A stretch of DNA of 33,226 nucleotides from positions 1-33,226 of the forward strand of contig JAFUPZ010000125.1 in NCBI GenBank assembly GCA_017472545.1, in the 5' to 3' direction. Positions 1-7,780 of the stretch are shown one piece after another. Made by a program: the position numbers and the translations under genes. This DNA is from a bacterium. Its GTDB lineage: Bacteria; Cyanobacteriota; Vampirovibrionia; Gastranaerophilales; Gastranaerophilaceae. The notes beneath the pieces were generated by a model. The model saw nothing but the letters and a program-made list of their open reading frames with translations. It was not told the DNA's origin and did not search any database. How positions within the stretch are numbered: position 1 is the first letter of the stretch; each line of letters opens with the position of its first letter.

Positions 1-606
1 AATATGATTGATTTATTTTTAGCAAATAAATTTGGAAACATTTCAGAAAAACAGAAATTTGCACTAGACAACATGAAAGCTTCAAACCAAAGCTTGCTTG
101 ATCTTGTACAAATCCTACTTGAAACATACAAACTAAAAGATCAAGGTATAAAATTAGTCAAGGAAAAAGTTGAACTTGATACATTTATCCAAGAAATTAT
201 CAAAGAAGTTGAGCCTCTTGCTACCGAAGCAAAATTAAAAATAAACTTCACCAAAACAACAAGCTCAACAATTAACGCAGACCCAATGCAGTTAAGACGT
301 GTTATCAAAAACTTAATCTCAAACGCAATAGACCACAGCAACACAAAAACTCATATCGACATAGAAGTTGGGAAAATTCAAAACTTCACAACAATTTCCG
401 TAATCGATTACGGTCAAGGAATTGCAGAAAAAGAAATTAAAATGATTTTCAACAAATATTATTCAGCAGCAAAAAAATTACGAAAAGTCGGCACAGGCTT
501 GGGCTTGTACTTATCCCAACAAATCGCTGTTGCTCACGGCGGAGAAATCATTGTAACAAGTGAAGAAAACGTCCGCACCGAATTCTGCGTAAAAATTCCA
601 AGTTAA
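1..606 (+). CDS. Sensor histidine kinase, C-terminal part (5' end outside window)
   Basis: This is the catalytic end of a two-component sensor kinase, which autophosphorylates a histidine and passes the phosphate to a response regulator. Numbering from the ATG at position 4, residues 1-48 look like the second helix of a HisKA dimerisation domain; the H box with the phospho-histidine should lie just upstream, so the frame is open at base 1 and this ATG is probably internal. The HATPase_c domain is complete: N box around residues 97-111 (QLRRVIKNLISNAIDHS), G1 at 135-140 (DYGQGI), F box near 149 and G2 at 163-168 (GTGLGL). The stop at 604-606 faces the sigma factor gene 56 bases away. The sensory input domain and cognate regulator are not visible. 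Confidence 0.9.
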   Translation, partial: NMIDLFLANKFGNISEKQKFALDNMKASNQSLLDLVQILLETYKLKDQGIKLVKEKVELDTFIQEIIKEVEPLATEAKLKINFTKTTSSTINADPMQLRRVIKNLISNAIDHSNTKTHIDIEVGKIQNFTTISVIDYGQGIAEKEIKMIFNKYYSAAKKLRKVGTGLGLYLSQQIAVAHGGEIIVTSEENVRTEFCVKIPS

Positions 607-662
607 TATAGCAAACAATTCTGGCTCATACCCAGAACAACGTCTTGATTGTATATTTACCC

Positions 663-1694
663 CTATGCGTTAAAATAATTCATCAAGCCGTCATGTAGTT
701 TTTCGTTTTTACATAGCTTTTTAAGCTTTGAAATCGCACGGTTTTCAATCTGACGAATTCTTTCTCGAGATACTCCGTACTGAGAGCCAATCTCATCAAG
801 AGTTTTCTTCATTCCATTATTGTCTAGACCGTAACGTAAAATAAGAACATCACGCTCTTTTTGGCTTAATTGATTTAAAATTCGTCTAATATCTTCTAAC
901 AAGTTATCATGAGTAACCTTTCCATCAGGAGTGATTGTAGAGTTATCAACGATAAAATCTGCAATTTTTGATGAATCCTCATCAGAAGTTGTCGGAGTAT
1001 CCATACTCACTGTAGATTGAGCAGACTTGATTATTGCAGTTAATTTAGAAACAGGTAAACCTAATCTGTACGCAATTTCTTGTTTTGTTGGTGGATGCCC
1101 AAGTTCTGTTGTCAAATCAATAGTCGCACGGCGAATTTTACCGATAGAATCAATCATATGAATTGGTAATCGGATAATTCTTGCCTTGTCAGCAATCGCA
1201 CGAGTAATAGATTGTTGTATCCACCAAGTAGCATAAGTTGAGAATTTGTAACCCTTTTTATAATCAAAACGTCCTGCAGCTTTAATTAAACCAACATTAC
1301 CTTCTTGAATTAAATCTAAAAACGACAAGCCTCTGCCGATATATTTCTTCGCAATACTTACAACAAGACGCAAGTTAGCATTAACAAGAACATCTTTGGC
1401 AAACTCATCACGATTTTCTTGAATCTTTTTAGCTAATTCCAATTCTTCTTCAGAAGATAATAGCGGAATTTTACCAATCTGTCTTAGATAAATTTTTACA
1501 CTATCATCTGAATTGACAGACATCAAACTTTCTTGAACTTTAGGATCTTCAACTGATTTTAGGACATCCTCACCGTCTTCATCTTCAGACTCAGCTTCAA
1601 GTTCTTGAAGTTTTTTAAAATCTATATCTTCATCAGAAATATCATCTGAAAGTATACCAAAATGTTCAAATTCTTTTTTCACAGTATGCTCCAA
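663..1694 (-). CDS. RNA polymerase sigma factor, sigma70 family (RpoD/SigA-like)
   Basis: Promoter-recognition subunit of RNA polymerase, 343 residues. Residues 15-50 are very acidic. Region 1.2 starts near 64 ([11 protein letters not shown]), region 2 covers about 100-172 with the -10 recognition and melting helix ([20 protein letters not shown] at 151-170), region 3 follows, and the helix-turn-helix of region 4.2 is at 298-327. It is close to the primary-sigma type but shorter than typical RpoD, without a long region 1.1 or non-conserved insert. The start is TTG at 1692-1694: an in-frame TAG lies 15 nt upstream and the next ATG is residue 58, inside region 1.2. No strong Shine-Dalgarno site is seen. 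It is last in a nadA-rlmB-sigma cluster. Whether it is the sole housekeeping sigma cannot be told from this window. Confidence 0.93.
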   Translation of the reverse strand: MEHTVKKEFEHFGILSDDISDEDIDFKKLQELEAESEDEDGEDVLKSVEDPKVQESLMSVNSDDSVKIYLRQIGKIPLLSSEEELELAKKIQENRDEFAKDVLVNANLRLVVSIAKKYIGRGLSFLDLIQEGNVGLIKAAGRFDYKKGYKFSTYATWWIQQSITRAIADKARIIRLPIHMIDSIGKIRRATIDLTTELGHPPTKQEIAYRLGLPVSKLTAIIKSAQSTVSMDTPTTSDEDSSKIADFIVDNSTITPDGKVTHDNLLEDIRRILNQLSQKERDVLILRYGLDNNGMKKTLDEIGSQYGVSRERIRQIENRAISKLKKLCKNEKLHDGLMNYFNA

Positions 1695-1700
1695 TCTTAC

Positions 1701-1719
1701 TATATCACTCTATGATATA
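1701..1719 (-). promoter_or_regulatory. 7-bp inverted repeat just upstream of the sigma factor start
   Basis: TATATCA (1701-1707) and TGATATA (1713-1719) form a perfect inverted repeat with a 5-nt spacer, 6 nt before the TTG start of the sigma gene. It could be an operator or an RNA hairpin that limits initiation. AT-rich DNA yields such repeats by chance, so this is tentative. Confidence 0.3.
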
Positions 1720-1755
1720 ACTAAGTTCAAAAATTTGGGTCATCTGATTGTATTA

Positions 1756-2508
1756 TTATTTTCTGGTTTTAACTAATTTTTGACGTAATGTTTCAAAAAT
1801 AATCGCACTTAATGCATTAGAAACGTTCAATGAATTAAAACTATTCTGCATAGGAATTTTAACAACAAAATCAGAAGCTTTTAACAAAGACTTTGAAACT
1901 CCTGCATGCTCAGCACCCATAATTATTGCAAAGTTCATATCATCATATTTAACATCATAATAATTATCATTTGCTGATGCATCTGTTGCAATTATCCACC
2001 AGTTGCTATCCTTTAGAGTCTGAACTGCGTTAACAAGGCTATTTACTTTTATAATAGGAATGTGATTAATTGCGCCTGCACTTGTTTTTTCCACAACTGA
2101 ATTAACCTGAACATTTCTACGTGAAGGAATAATAATCCCATCAACCCCAGCACAAACACAAGTTCTAATAATAGCACCCAAATTATGAGAATCTTCTACA
2201 CCATCCAAAATTACAAGTGAAGAATTTGTATGCTCTCTACTTTCTAAGAATTCATCCAAATCATAATATTTAATAGGTGAAATCTGCGCAATAATACCTT
2301 GATGATTAAATTCTGCATAAGGTTGGAATTTTTCCTTAGCTACAAACTGAAAAACAATTCCGCGCTCTTGCGCCAATTCCTTTATTTTATTAATCTTATT
2401 GTCTGAATGAATATTTTTAGAAATGAGAATTTTATTAATTTCTCTATTTCCAGCAATAAGAGCTTCCATTACCGAATTTTTACCATAGATAATATCAGAA
2501 TTTTCCAT
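1756..2508 (-). CDS. rlmB: 23S rRNA (guanosine-2'-O-)-methyltransferase, TrmH/RlmB family
   Basis: SpoU/TrmH-type SPOUT methyltransferase of 250 residues, which transfers a methyl group from S-adenosylmethionine to a ribose 2'-OH, in RlmB that of G2251 in the 23S rRNA peptidyltransferase loop. The N-terminal 80 residues fit the substrate-binding domain (IIYGKNSVMEAL near 6-17, HQGIIAQ at 69-75). The three SPOUT motifs are present: NLGAIIRT at 109-116, IIMGAEHAGVS at 195-205, and the knot-forming IPMQNSFNSLNVSNA at 218-232. The ATG is 2 nt after the nadA stop, so the two are probably translationally coupled; the sigma gene follows after 61 nt. The exact target nucleotide is inferred from family resemblance; a tRNA-modifying relative is the main alternative. 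Confidence 0.9.
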   Translation of the reverse strand: MENSDIIYGKNSVMEALIAGNREINKILISKNIHSDNKINKIKELAQERGIVFQFVAKEKFQPYAEFNHQGIIAQISPIKYYDLDEFLESREHTNSSLVILDGVEDSHNLGAIIRTCVCAGVDGIIIPSRRNVQVNSVVEKTSAGAINHIPIIKVNSLVNAVQTLKDSNWWIIATDASANDNYYDVKYDDMNFAIIMGAEHAGVSKSLLKASDFVVKIPMQNSFNSLNVSNALSAIIFETLRQKLVKTRK

Positions 2509-2510
2509 AA

Positions 2511-3440
2511 TTATTTCGATGCCTCTAACATTCTATCAATACATTTTACAGCTTTTTTGGCGATTTCTCTATCAACTGTAATTTCATTAGTTTCGTTTTC
2601 TAAAACTTCTAAAATATCTTCCAAAGTTGTCATCTTCATAGACGGACAAACCAAATTATCCCTAATCGGAATAAACTCTTTATCAGGATAATCTCTTTCG
2701 AGCCTATCTACAACACCTTTTTCTGTAACAATTACAAAAGACTTGTTTTCAGAATTTTTTACAAAATTCATAATACCTGCAGTACTACCAACAAAATCCG
2801 CCAATAAAGATACGGACATTTCACACTCAGGATGAACTAGCACTAGCGCTTCTGGATATTTGCTACGAATATTAACAATTTCTTCAGGTCCAATTTGTTC
2901 ATGAATTGGACAGCAACCTGGATATGTAATAACTTCTAGATTACCCAATTGTTTTTCTACCCATTTCCCTAAATGTTGGTCAGGTAAGAATAATATTTTT
3001 TCTGCATTTAAACTCTTGACAACTTGTACAGCGTTTGAACTTGTACAACACAAGTCGCACTCTGACTTAACTTCTGCAGTCGAATTTACGTAACAAACCA
3101 CAGGTATGTCTGGATGTTTTTTCTTAAACTCAAGAACCTGATTATAATTAATCATGTCTGCCATTTCACACCCAGCATCTTTTTGAGGAAGTAAAACTTT
3201 TTTTGTAGGTGAAAGAAGTTTTGCAGTTTGCGCCATAAACGATACCCCAGCAAAAACAATAATTTCTGCATCAGTTTTCGCAGCCACTTGACTTAAGTAT
3301 AAGGAATCTCCTACATAATCTGCAACATAATCAATCTCAACAGGCTGATAACAATGAGCCAGTATTACAGCCTTTTTTTCCTTCTTAAGCTTATTTATTC
3401 TCTCTATTAATTTATACATATAAAAAGTTTTGTCCTCCAT
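2511..3440 (-). CDS. nadA: Quinolinate synthase NadA
   Basis: [4Fe-4S] enzyme condensing iminoaspartate with dihydroxyacetone phosphate to quinolinate in de novo NAD synthesis. Of 309 residues, the family landmarks are VILAHCYQ near 25-32, YVGDSLYLS at 42-50, and three cysteines in the positions expected for cluster ligands: C91 (DAGCEMAD), C177 (YPGCCPIHEQ) and C265 (LVCPSMKMTTLE). YVNSTAEVKS at 117-126 and VHPECEMS at 202-209 are also typical. The first ATG lies inside a GGAGG sequence, so the true start may be M8 (position 3419), which this GGAGG precedes by 14 nt and which better matches family N-termini. No nadB or nadC is in the window. Confidence 0.96.
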   Translation of the reverse strand: MEDKTFYMYKLIERINKLKKEKKAVILAHCYQPVEIDYVADYVGDSLYLSQVAAKTDAEIIVFAGVSFMAQTAKLLSPTKKVLLPQKDAGCEMADMINYNQVLEFKKKHPDIPVVCYVNSTAEVKSECDLCCTSSNAVQVVKSLNAEKILFLPDQHLGKWVEKQLGNLEVITYPGCCPIHEQIGPEEIVNIRSKYPEALVLVHPECEMSVSLLADFVGSTAGIMNFVKNSENKSFVIVTEKGVVDRLERDYPDKEFIPIRDNLVCPSMKMTTLEDILEVLENETNEITVDREIAKKAVKCIDRMLEASK

Positions 3441-3530
3441 GTGGTGTAAATTTATGTTAAGATTTTTTCATTTATAAAATATATTGTATAATAAAAATAA
3501 GATTATAGTAAGAAGAGTAAAAAGGTAGAT

Positions 3531-5183
3531 ATGGCAATAAATAGTTTATTCGGAATGGGTGGAGGAATTGAAGTCTACGTAACGGTTTCAGCGGCGTGTG
3601 GCTTGGAAATGATTGAGCTTGACAAAGGTGGAAACGTCAAATCTTACGCTCAAACAAAGTTAGATTACAATGAAGCACAAAGGGAAATTGCTAATTACGA
3701 AGATTTTCGTGTTGGCTTAGAGTCCTTGTTCAAAATGCGTAACATCAATCCAGCAAAAGCGGTAGTTCACTTGAGCTTACCAACAGTTTGGTTTGGTTTA
3801 AAAGAAGGGTTGCCATTACTTTTAGATGATGCAGCAATCACAAACATTGTTATTGGTGAATTGGAACAAACTTACGTATTCAAACGTAAAGAACCATTAC
3901 CACGTTGGTTTGATGCTATGGCTTCTACTAATTCAGATTCAAGAAGCGTATTCTATACTGCGGTTCAAGCTGATGTTGTAGAAAAGATTAAAGAAATCTT
4001 AGCAGGTATGGGCTCAACACTTGCAAGCGTTGAATGTTCACTATTTGCAGACTTAAAAGGTTTGGCAACAACAGGAATTGCTGCTGCACAAATGCAAGAC
4101 GGTCATTCTTGGAGTTTAATGATTGTAAACAACAGTGGTTTCCAAATGTTAGGTTTACAAGGCAAAAGAATCCTTGAATTCTACGAAGAACCACTTCCAT
4201 TGAAATCATATGAAGGTGAAGAAATCTATGGAGCAATCGAAAATGCTGCTCAAATCGCATTGATGAGTACACCTTCAAGCTCATTAGTTATTATTTCAGA
4301 AACAGATTTAGTTTCTGCAGAAATTTTAGCAAGTCAATTACAATTCGGTGGTCAAACTATTTTCGTTGAAGAAAACCAATTCAGAAAAGAACCTTTGATG
4401 GAAATGAGTTTGAATATTCTTGCTGAAGATCAATTAAGCGTATCATTGCACGCAATAGGTGCAATTACACCAGCAGGAATGATGCCAGTTGATATTGACT
4501 ATATCGCTGAAGGCAAAAAGAAAACTCAAATGGCAGTAATTGAGTTAGGAGGAATGCAAATCACACCTCCTAAGGCTACTGTATTTGCAATTATTATATT
4601 AGCATTAGTTTTGGCACCTTTAGGATTTGGTTTCATTGCTACTCAACAATTGATGAATAGCGAACAAGCTAAAATCTCTGACTTGGATAGCCAAATCACA
4701 CAACTTGATGCTCAATTAGCGGCATTTACTCAAGAAAAAGGTACTACTGAATTTGATCCACTTATGGAAATCGAAAGAGTACTTAAAAACAACAGAACAA
4801 AAATTATGGCTTATGCGGCTTTGGGTGAATCTATTCCGCAAAATCTATATCTAACATACTTCTTAACTACTGGAGAAGGCAAAATCAATATTAAAGGTTG
4901 CGCTGACTCTGTAGAAGATGTTTATGTGTTCTTCAAAAACTTAAAAGATTCTCTTCTTGAATCTAATTTACGTATCAGCAAATTAGATTTGAAAGCTGGT
5001 TCATTAGATAAAATTGTTAATAGCACAGCTTCAACAATTGATAATGCTCCATATATTTTCGAAATCACAAACATGAGCGAAGATGAATTAAAAACATACT
5101 TAGCAAATATCGCAAAAGAAGCTATGAAAGAAAAAGAAGAAAAAGAAAAAAGAGAGAAAGAACAAGCTGAAAACAACCAATAG
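3531..5183 (+). CDS. PilM-like/PilN-like fusion protein, type IV pilus (or type II secretion) assembly
   Basis: A 550-residue protein with two parts. Residues 1-345 resemble the PilM/GspL actin-like cytoplasmic domain (VVHLSLPTVWF near 81-91, a repeated alpha/beta pattern, a second lobe around 180-320). A single hydrophobic helix at about 350-372 is followed by a coiled coil (about 375-400) and a 130-residue periplasmic domain resembling PilN (IPQNLYLTYFLTTGEGKINI, then a VEDVYVFFKNLKDS helix). The tail from 525 is a highly charged K/E run. PilM and PilN are usually separate, but a GspL-like arrangement joins them. The 5' site AAAAAGG lies 6 nt before the ATG and the PilO-like gene follows after 40 nt. 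The fold call rests on pattern and context. Confidence 0.65.
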   Translation: MAINSLFGMGGGIEVYVTVSAACGLEMIELDKGGNVKSYAQTKLDYNEAQREIANYEDFRVGLESLFKMRNINPAKAVVHLSLPTVWFGLKEGLPLLLDDAAITNIVIGELEQTYVFKRKEPLPRWFDAMASTNSDSRSVFYTAVQADVVEKIKEILAGMGSTLASVECSLFADLKGLATTGIAAAQMQDGHSWSLMIVNNSGFQMLGLQGKRILEFYEEPLPLKSYEGEEIYGAIENAAQIALMSTPSSSLVIISETDLVSAEILASQLQFGGQTIFVEENQFRKEPLMEMSLNILAEDQLSVSLHAIGAITPAGMMPVDIDYIAEGKKKTQMAVIELGGMQITPPKATVFAIIILALVLAPLGFGFIATQQLMNSEQAKISDLDSQITQLDAQLAAFTQEKGTTEFDPLMEIERVLKNNRTKIMAYAALGESIPQNLYLTYFLTTGEGKINIKGCADSVEDVYVFFKNLKDSLLESNLRISKLDLKAGSLDKIVNSTASTIDNAPYIFEITNMSEDELKTYLANIAKEAMKEKEEKEKREKEQAENNQ

Positions 5184-5223
5184 TTCAGTATAAGCAAGAT
5201 TAATAAAATTAAAAGGATAAAAA

Positions 5224-5814
5224 ATGGATAACAGCGAAAAACTAAGACAATTTTTAATACCACTTTTATTATTAGCGGTAGCGCTAATATGTATTGGTTA
5301 TTTTGCTCCAAAGATTTGGGAAAACTACCAAGGATATTTGAGTACAAAATCTGAAGTAGAACAAAAACAAGCTCAAATCCAAGAAAGACAAGCTAAATTA
5401 GAGCAATACCAACGCAAAGAACAAGAAGAAGCGGCAAAAGAACAAGAAAATAAAAAACTTGGCAAACCTTTCTACAAACCTGTATTAACAGGTTTAGACC
5501 AAGAAGCGGTTATTGCTGGTGAATTTGCTGAAATTCTTCAATTAGTTCGTGCTAACCAAATCAAAGTTAGATCTATCAAATATAATTACAAACCTGAAAA
5601 TGATGCCTTCTTCCAATCTGCAGGTTCTCAATACCACGTTGCAGAATTGAAAATGGAAATGATAGGTAATTATTCAAATTATGACAATTTCTTAAAAGAA
5701 ATGTACAAACATGATCATTTCTTAGATATTCAATCAGCTGAAATTGTTCCTTACAAAAAGAATAAGAGAATCCTTCTTATCAACTTCAGAGTAAGATTAT
5801 ACGCTAAAAAATAA
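5224..5814 (+). CDS. PilO-like inner-membrane assembly protein
   Basis: A 196-residue bitopic protein: short cytoplasmic N-terminus, one transmembrane helix at about 11-30 (IPLLLLAVALICIGYF), a Q/E/K-rich coiled coil at about 40-80, then a small alpha/beta domain ending in GNYSNYDNFLKEMYKH and ILLINFRVRLYAKK. This is the layout of PilO (and GspM), which pairs with PilN through coiled coil and ferredoxin-like domain to form the alignment complex of a type IV pilus or type II secretion machine. The pattern YSNYDNFLKEM is typical of the second PilO subdomain. AAAAGGATA precedes the ATG. It sits 40 nt behind the PilM/PilN fusion in an evident operon. PilP and PilQ partners are not present here. 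Confidence 0.72.
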   Translation: MDNSEKLRQFLIPLLLLAVALICIGYFAPKIWENYQGYLSTKSEVEQKQAQIQERQAKLEQYQRKEQEEAAKEQENKKLGKPFYKPVLTGLDQEAVIAGEFAEILQLVRANQIKVRSIKYNYKPENDAFFQSAGSQYHVAELKMEMIGNYSNYDNFLKEMYKHDHFLDIQSAEIVPYKKNKRILLINFRVRLYAKK

Positions 5815-6672
5815 TCATTCAAACATAGAAAAATCGATTGAAAACAGTTGTTTTTTAGCTCTAACACAAGTATTACAAAAGCTCGTTTCTAACGAGCTTT
5901 TTTTGTTGTAATCAACAAAACTACTCCCACAGCGTCCGCGATAATCGTTCGCTAAAAATGGACAAGAATACACCCCATTTATTGTCAAAACTCTACTTGA
6001 TTCACAATCTAAAGAACTATAATTATCCAGACAACATTCTTCAAAAGATGAATTTTTATCATGCCAAGGAATAATGTGTAAATTAGACGAATCTAATTCA
6101 AAATTATTTCTTTCAAATAGCTTTTCAAAACCATTTTCCCATTCATCATTTGACAAATTGTAGTAATTTACAACCGTAATTATTGGGTTAAAATTGTATT
6201 TCAAAAGATGTTTTATAGCAAAGACCGCTTGGCGAAAAGCTCCACGATACCTTATATCATCATTTTTAATCTCTTCAAAATGATCAAGACTTAGTTTAAA
6301 AATTATTTCATTAGAAGATTCTTCTTCAACACGTTTTAAAAATCGCGCTTTTTTCTCATTAATAAAAGAACCATTCGTACAGATACAAACATTTGAGCGT
6401 CTTAAGCATAATCTTAAAATAGCATTAAAATCAGGATGAGTCATTGGTTCTGCACCAGTTAAATAGATACACTCAAGATCTTCTTGCATAGTATCGTTCA
6501 ATGCTTGCTTAACAGCATCAATAGTTATAAAATCAACCTCTTTTTTATACATAGGAAAATCAATATAACAATGTTTGCAATGTTGATTACAATTTTTAGC
6601 AGTCATTTCGATAAACAAGTTACTTAAAGACTTCAAATGAACAACCTCAGGCTGGTAAATATTACTCTTCAT
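5815..6672 (-). CDS. Radical SAM protein with C-terminal cysteine-rich (SPASM-like) region
   Basis: A 285-residue radical SAM enzyme. The cluster motif C-x3-C-x2-C is at residues 28, 32 and 35 (CNQHCKHC), followed by the substrate/SAM-binding strand YLTGAEPMTHPDF, which replaces the usual GGEP. The last 80 residues carry several cysteines (ECCLDN, YSCPFL, GRCGSS, CNTC), suggesting an auxiliary cluster as in SPASM/twitch proteins that modify peptides or act on sugars. The chosen start at 6672 has GAGGAG 9 nt upstream; an upstream in-frame ATG adds 28 residues without such a site. It is divergent from a DRE-TIM aldolase, 112 nt away. The substrate is unknown; no obvious peptide precursor gene is adjacent. 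Confidence 0.85.
   Translation of the reverse strand: MKSNIYQPEVVHLKSLSNLFIEMTAKNCNQHCKHCYIDFPMYKKEVDFITIDAVKQALNDTMQEDLECIYLTGAEPMTHPDFNAILRLCLRRSNVCICTNGSFINEKKARFLKRVEEESSNEIIFKLSLDHFEEIKNDDIRYRGAFRQAVFAIKHLLKYNFNPIITVVNYYNLSNDEWENGFEKLFERNNFELDSSNLHIIPWHDKNSSFEECCLDNYSSLDCESSRVLTINGVYSCPFLANDYRGRCGSSFVDYNKKSSLETSFCNTCVRAKKQLFSIDFSMFE
5877..5904 (+). terminator. Intrinsic terminator of the pil operon, inside the opposing gene
   Basis: AAAAGCTCGTT (5877-5887) and AACGAGCTTTT (5891-5901) form a perfect 11-bp stem with a 3-nt loop, and the T-run extends to 5904. It terminates plus-strand transcripts from the PilO gene, whose stop is 63 nt upstream. It lies entirely within the 3' coding part of the convergent radical SAM gene. 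On the minus strand the stem is followed by only four T residues, so the signal is stronger for the plus strand. Confidence 0.8.
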
Positions 6673-6769
6673 AATTAAAACTCCTCTCAATATAAGACAT
6701 GTTTGTCCAGCCCTGAAACAAAATAAATTATCCAACTTGGCAAAAGATTGTATCAATAGAACTATTTTG

Positions 6770-6778
6770 TGCTAAAAT
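6770..6778 (+). promoter_or_regulatory. Extended -10 promoter element for the aldolase gene
   Basis: TG-C-TAAAAT is an extended -10 box. It ends 6 nt before the ATG at 6785, which would place transcription initiation at about the start codon. No Shine-Dalgarno site precedes that ATG. A weak -35 (TTGTAT, 6748-6753) is 19 nt upstream. Confidence 0.45.
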
Positions 6779-6784
6779 TCGAAT

Positions 6785-7495
6785 ATGGTAAAAATATTAG
6801 ATTGCACAATCCGAGATAGCGGTTTTGAAACAAATTGGAACTTTGAAGATGAATTTGTTTTTGATTTAATGCGCGAATTAAATGAAAAAGCCGTAAACCT
6901 CATTGAAATAGGATACCGCAACCATATAGATACCGAAGGTAAAGGTCGTTTTTATAATTGCACCCCTAATTTTTTAAAACCTTTTTATGAGAAGAAAGGT
7001 AATCTAAAATTAGGAGTAATGGTTGATACTACAAGATTTTCAACCGAAGATTTTCCAGCAATTGAAAAAGATTATATTGACTTTGTTAGAATCGCTGGCC
7101 GTTCAGAAAAGATTTCAGAAACACTTGAAATTGCTGAAATTTTGCATAACAAAGGCTACAAAATTTACTTACAATTGATGGATATTTCAAACGTTGACGC
7201 AAATGGTTATCTAAAATTATACGCTTGGGAGCACAAGGACATAATCGAAAGTGTCTATTTTGCAGATAGCAAAGGGACTTTGCAACCTGATGAGATTTCG
7301 AGTTATTTCTATAAATTAAAAACTCTTGGATACCATAATATAAGTTTTCACGCACATAACGCATCTAATTTAGCATTAAAAAATTCACTAAAAGCCATTG
7401 AATTAGGGGTTACAAGTATTGATATTTCACATATTTCAGGCGGTCGCAACGGCGGTAACCTAACCGCTGAAGAATACTTTAATTATACATTTTAA
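6785..7495 (+). CDS. DRE-TIM (HMGL-like) metallolyase/aldolase family protein
   Basis: A 236-residue TIM-barrel protein of the HMG-CoA-lyase-like/4-hydroxy-2-oxovalerate aldolase group. The metal and catalytic motif D-C-T-I-R-D is at residues 6-11 and the two metal-ligand histidines are in FHAHN at 188-192 (H189, H191). HISGGRNGGNL near 216-225 matches the glycine-rich segment after the last strand. It is shorter than 4-hydroxy-2-oxovalerate aldolases (about 340 residues) and lacks their C-terminal domain, as in the short aldolase-type proteins sometimes found in polysaccharide clusters. It is divergent from the radical SAM gene, so the two may act in one pathway. The reaction is unknown. Confidence 0.75.
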   Translation: MVKILDCTIRDSGFETNWNFEDEFVFDLMRELNEKAVNLIEIGYRNHIDTEGKGRFYNCTPNFLKPFYEKKGNLKLGVMVDTTRFSTEDFPAIEKDYIDFVRIAGRSEKISETLEIAEILHNKGYKIYLQLMDISNVDANGYLKLYAWEHKDIIESVYFADSKGTLQPDEISSYFYKLKTLGYHNISFHAHNASNLALKNSLKAIELGVTSIDISHISGGRNGGNLTAEEYFNYTF

Positions 7496-7498
7496 TTA

Positions 7499-7681
7499 TT
7501 ACTTAGAAGTAATTTTTTTCTCAACTTTTTTATCGCTTTTTGTGATAATTAATTTATCACCTTCCATGGTGTATTTAACCATATCAACTTCAGGATTAAC
7601 ATCTAATAATCCTAATATTGTTGAATTAATAGTCAAAGCCCACCCATTACCATTTCTTATAAGTTTTCTATCAAATGCCAT
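7499..7681 (-). CDS. AbrB/MazE-like (SpoVT-AbrB domain) DNA-binding protein
   Basis: A 60-residue swapped-hairpin AbrB-type protein. The pattern LIRNGNGWALTINSTILGLL, then VDMVKYTMEGDKLIITK, matches the family plan: basic/glycine turn, proline-free strand, acidic linker, then a strand ending in an L-I-I triplet. Such proteins are transition-state regulators or antitoxins. I chose the ATG at 7681 because AAGGG lies 7 nt upstream and the product then begins as the family does; an upstream ATG adds 7 residues. No toxin of the MazF/PIN type is adjacent: the neighbours are the convergent aldolase (3 nt) and a divergent unknown gene. Antitoxin versus stand-alone regulator cannot be decided. Confidence 0.72.
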   Translation of the reverse strand: MAFDRKLIRNGNGWALTINSTILGLLDVNPEVDMVKYTMEGDKLIITKSDKKVEKKITSK

Positions 7682-7702
7682 ACAAATACCCTTACATTTC
7701 AC

Positions 7703-7731
7703 TTGACAATATAATAGTATTTGTATATGCT
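7703..7731 (+). promoter_or_regulatory. Candidate sigma70 promoter for the 152-residue protein gene
   Basis: TTGACA at 7703-7708 and TATGCT at 7726-7731 with a 17-nt spacer. The -35 is perfect, the -10 is a weak match. It lies in the divergent region shared with the AbrB-like gene. Confidence 0.4.
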
Positions 7732-7780
7732 AATTTCTAATATGACATTGTATGGTTATTTGTAATGTTAAAGAGGAAAT

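Noticed and set aside
619-637. Hairpin TTCTGG-N7-CCAGAA between the histidine kinase and sigma genes as a terminator
   Set aside because: Only 6 bp and no T-run on either strand. It could add to termination but is not convincing.
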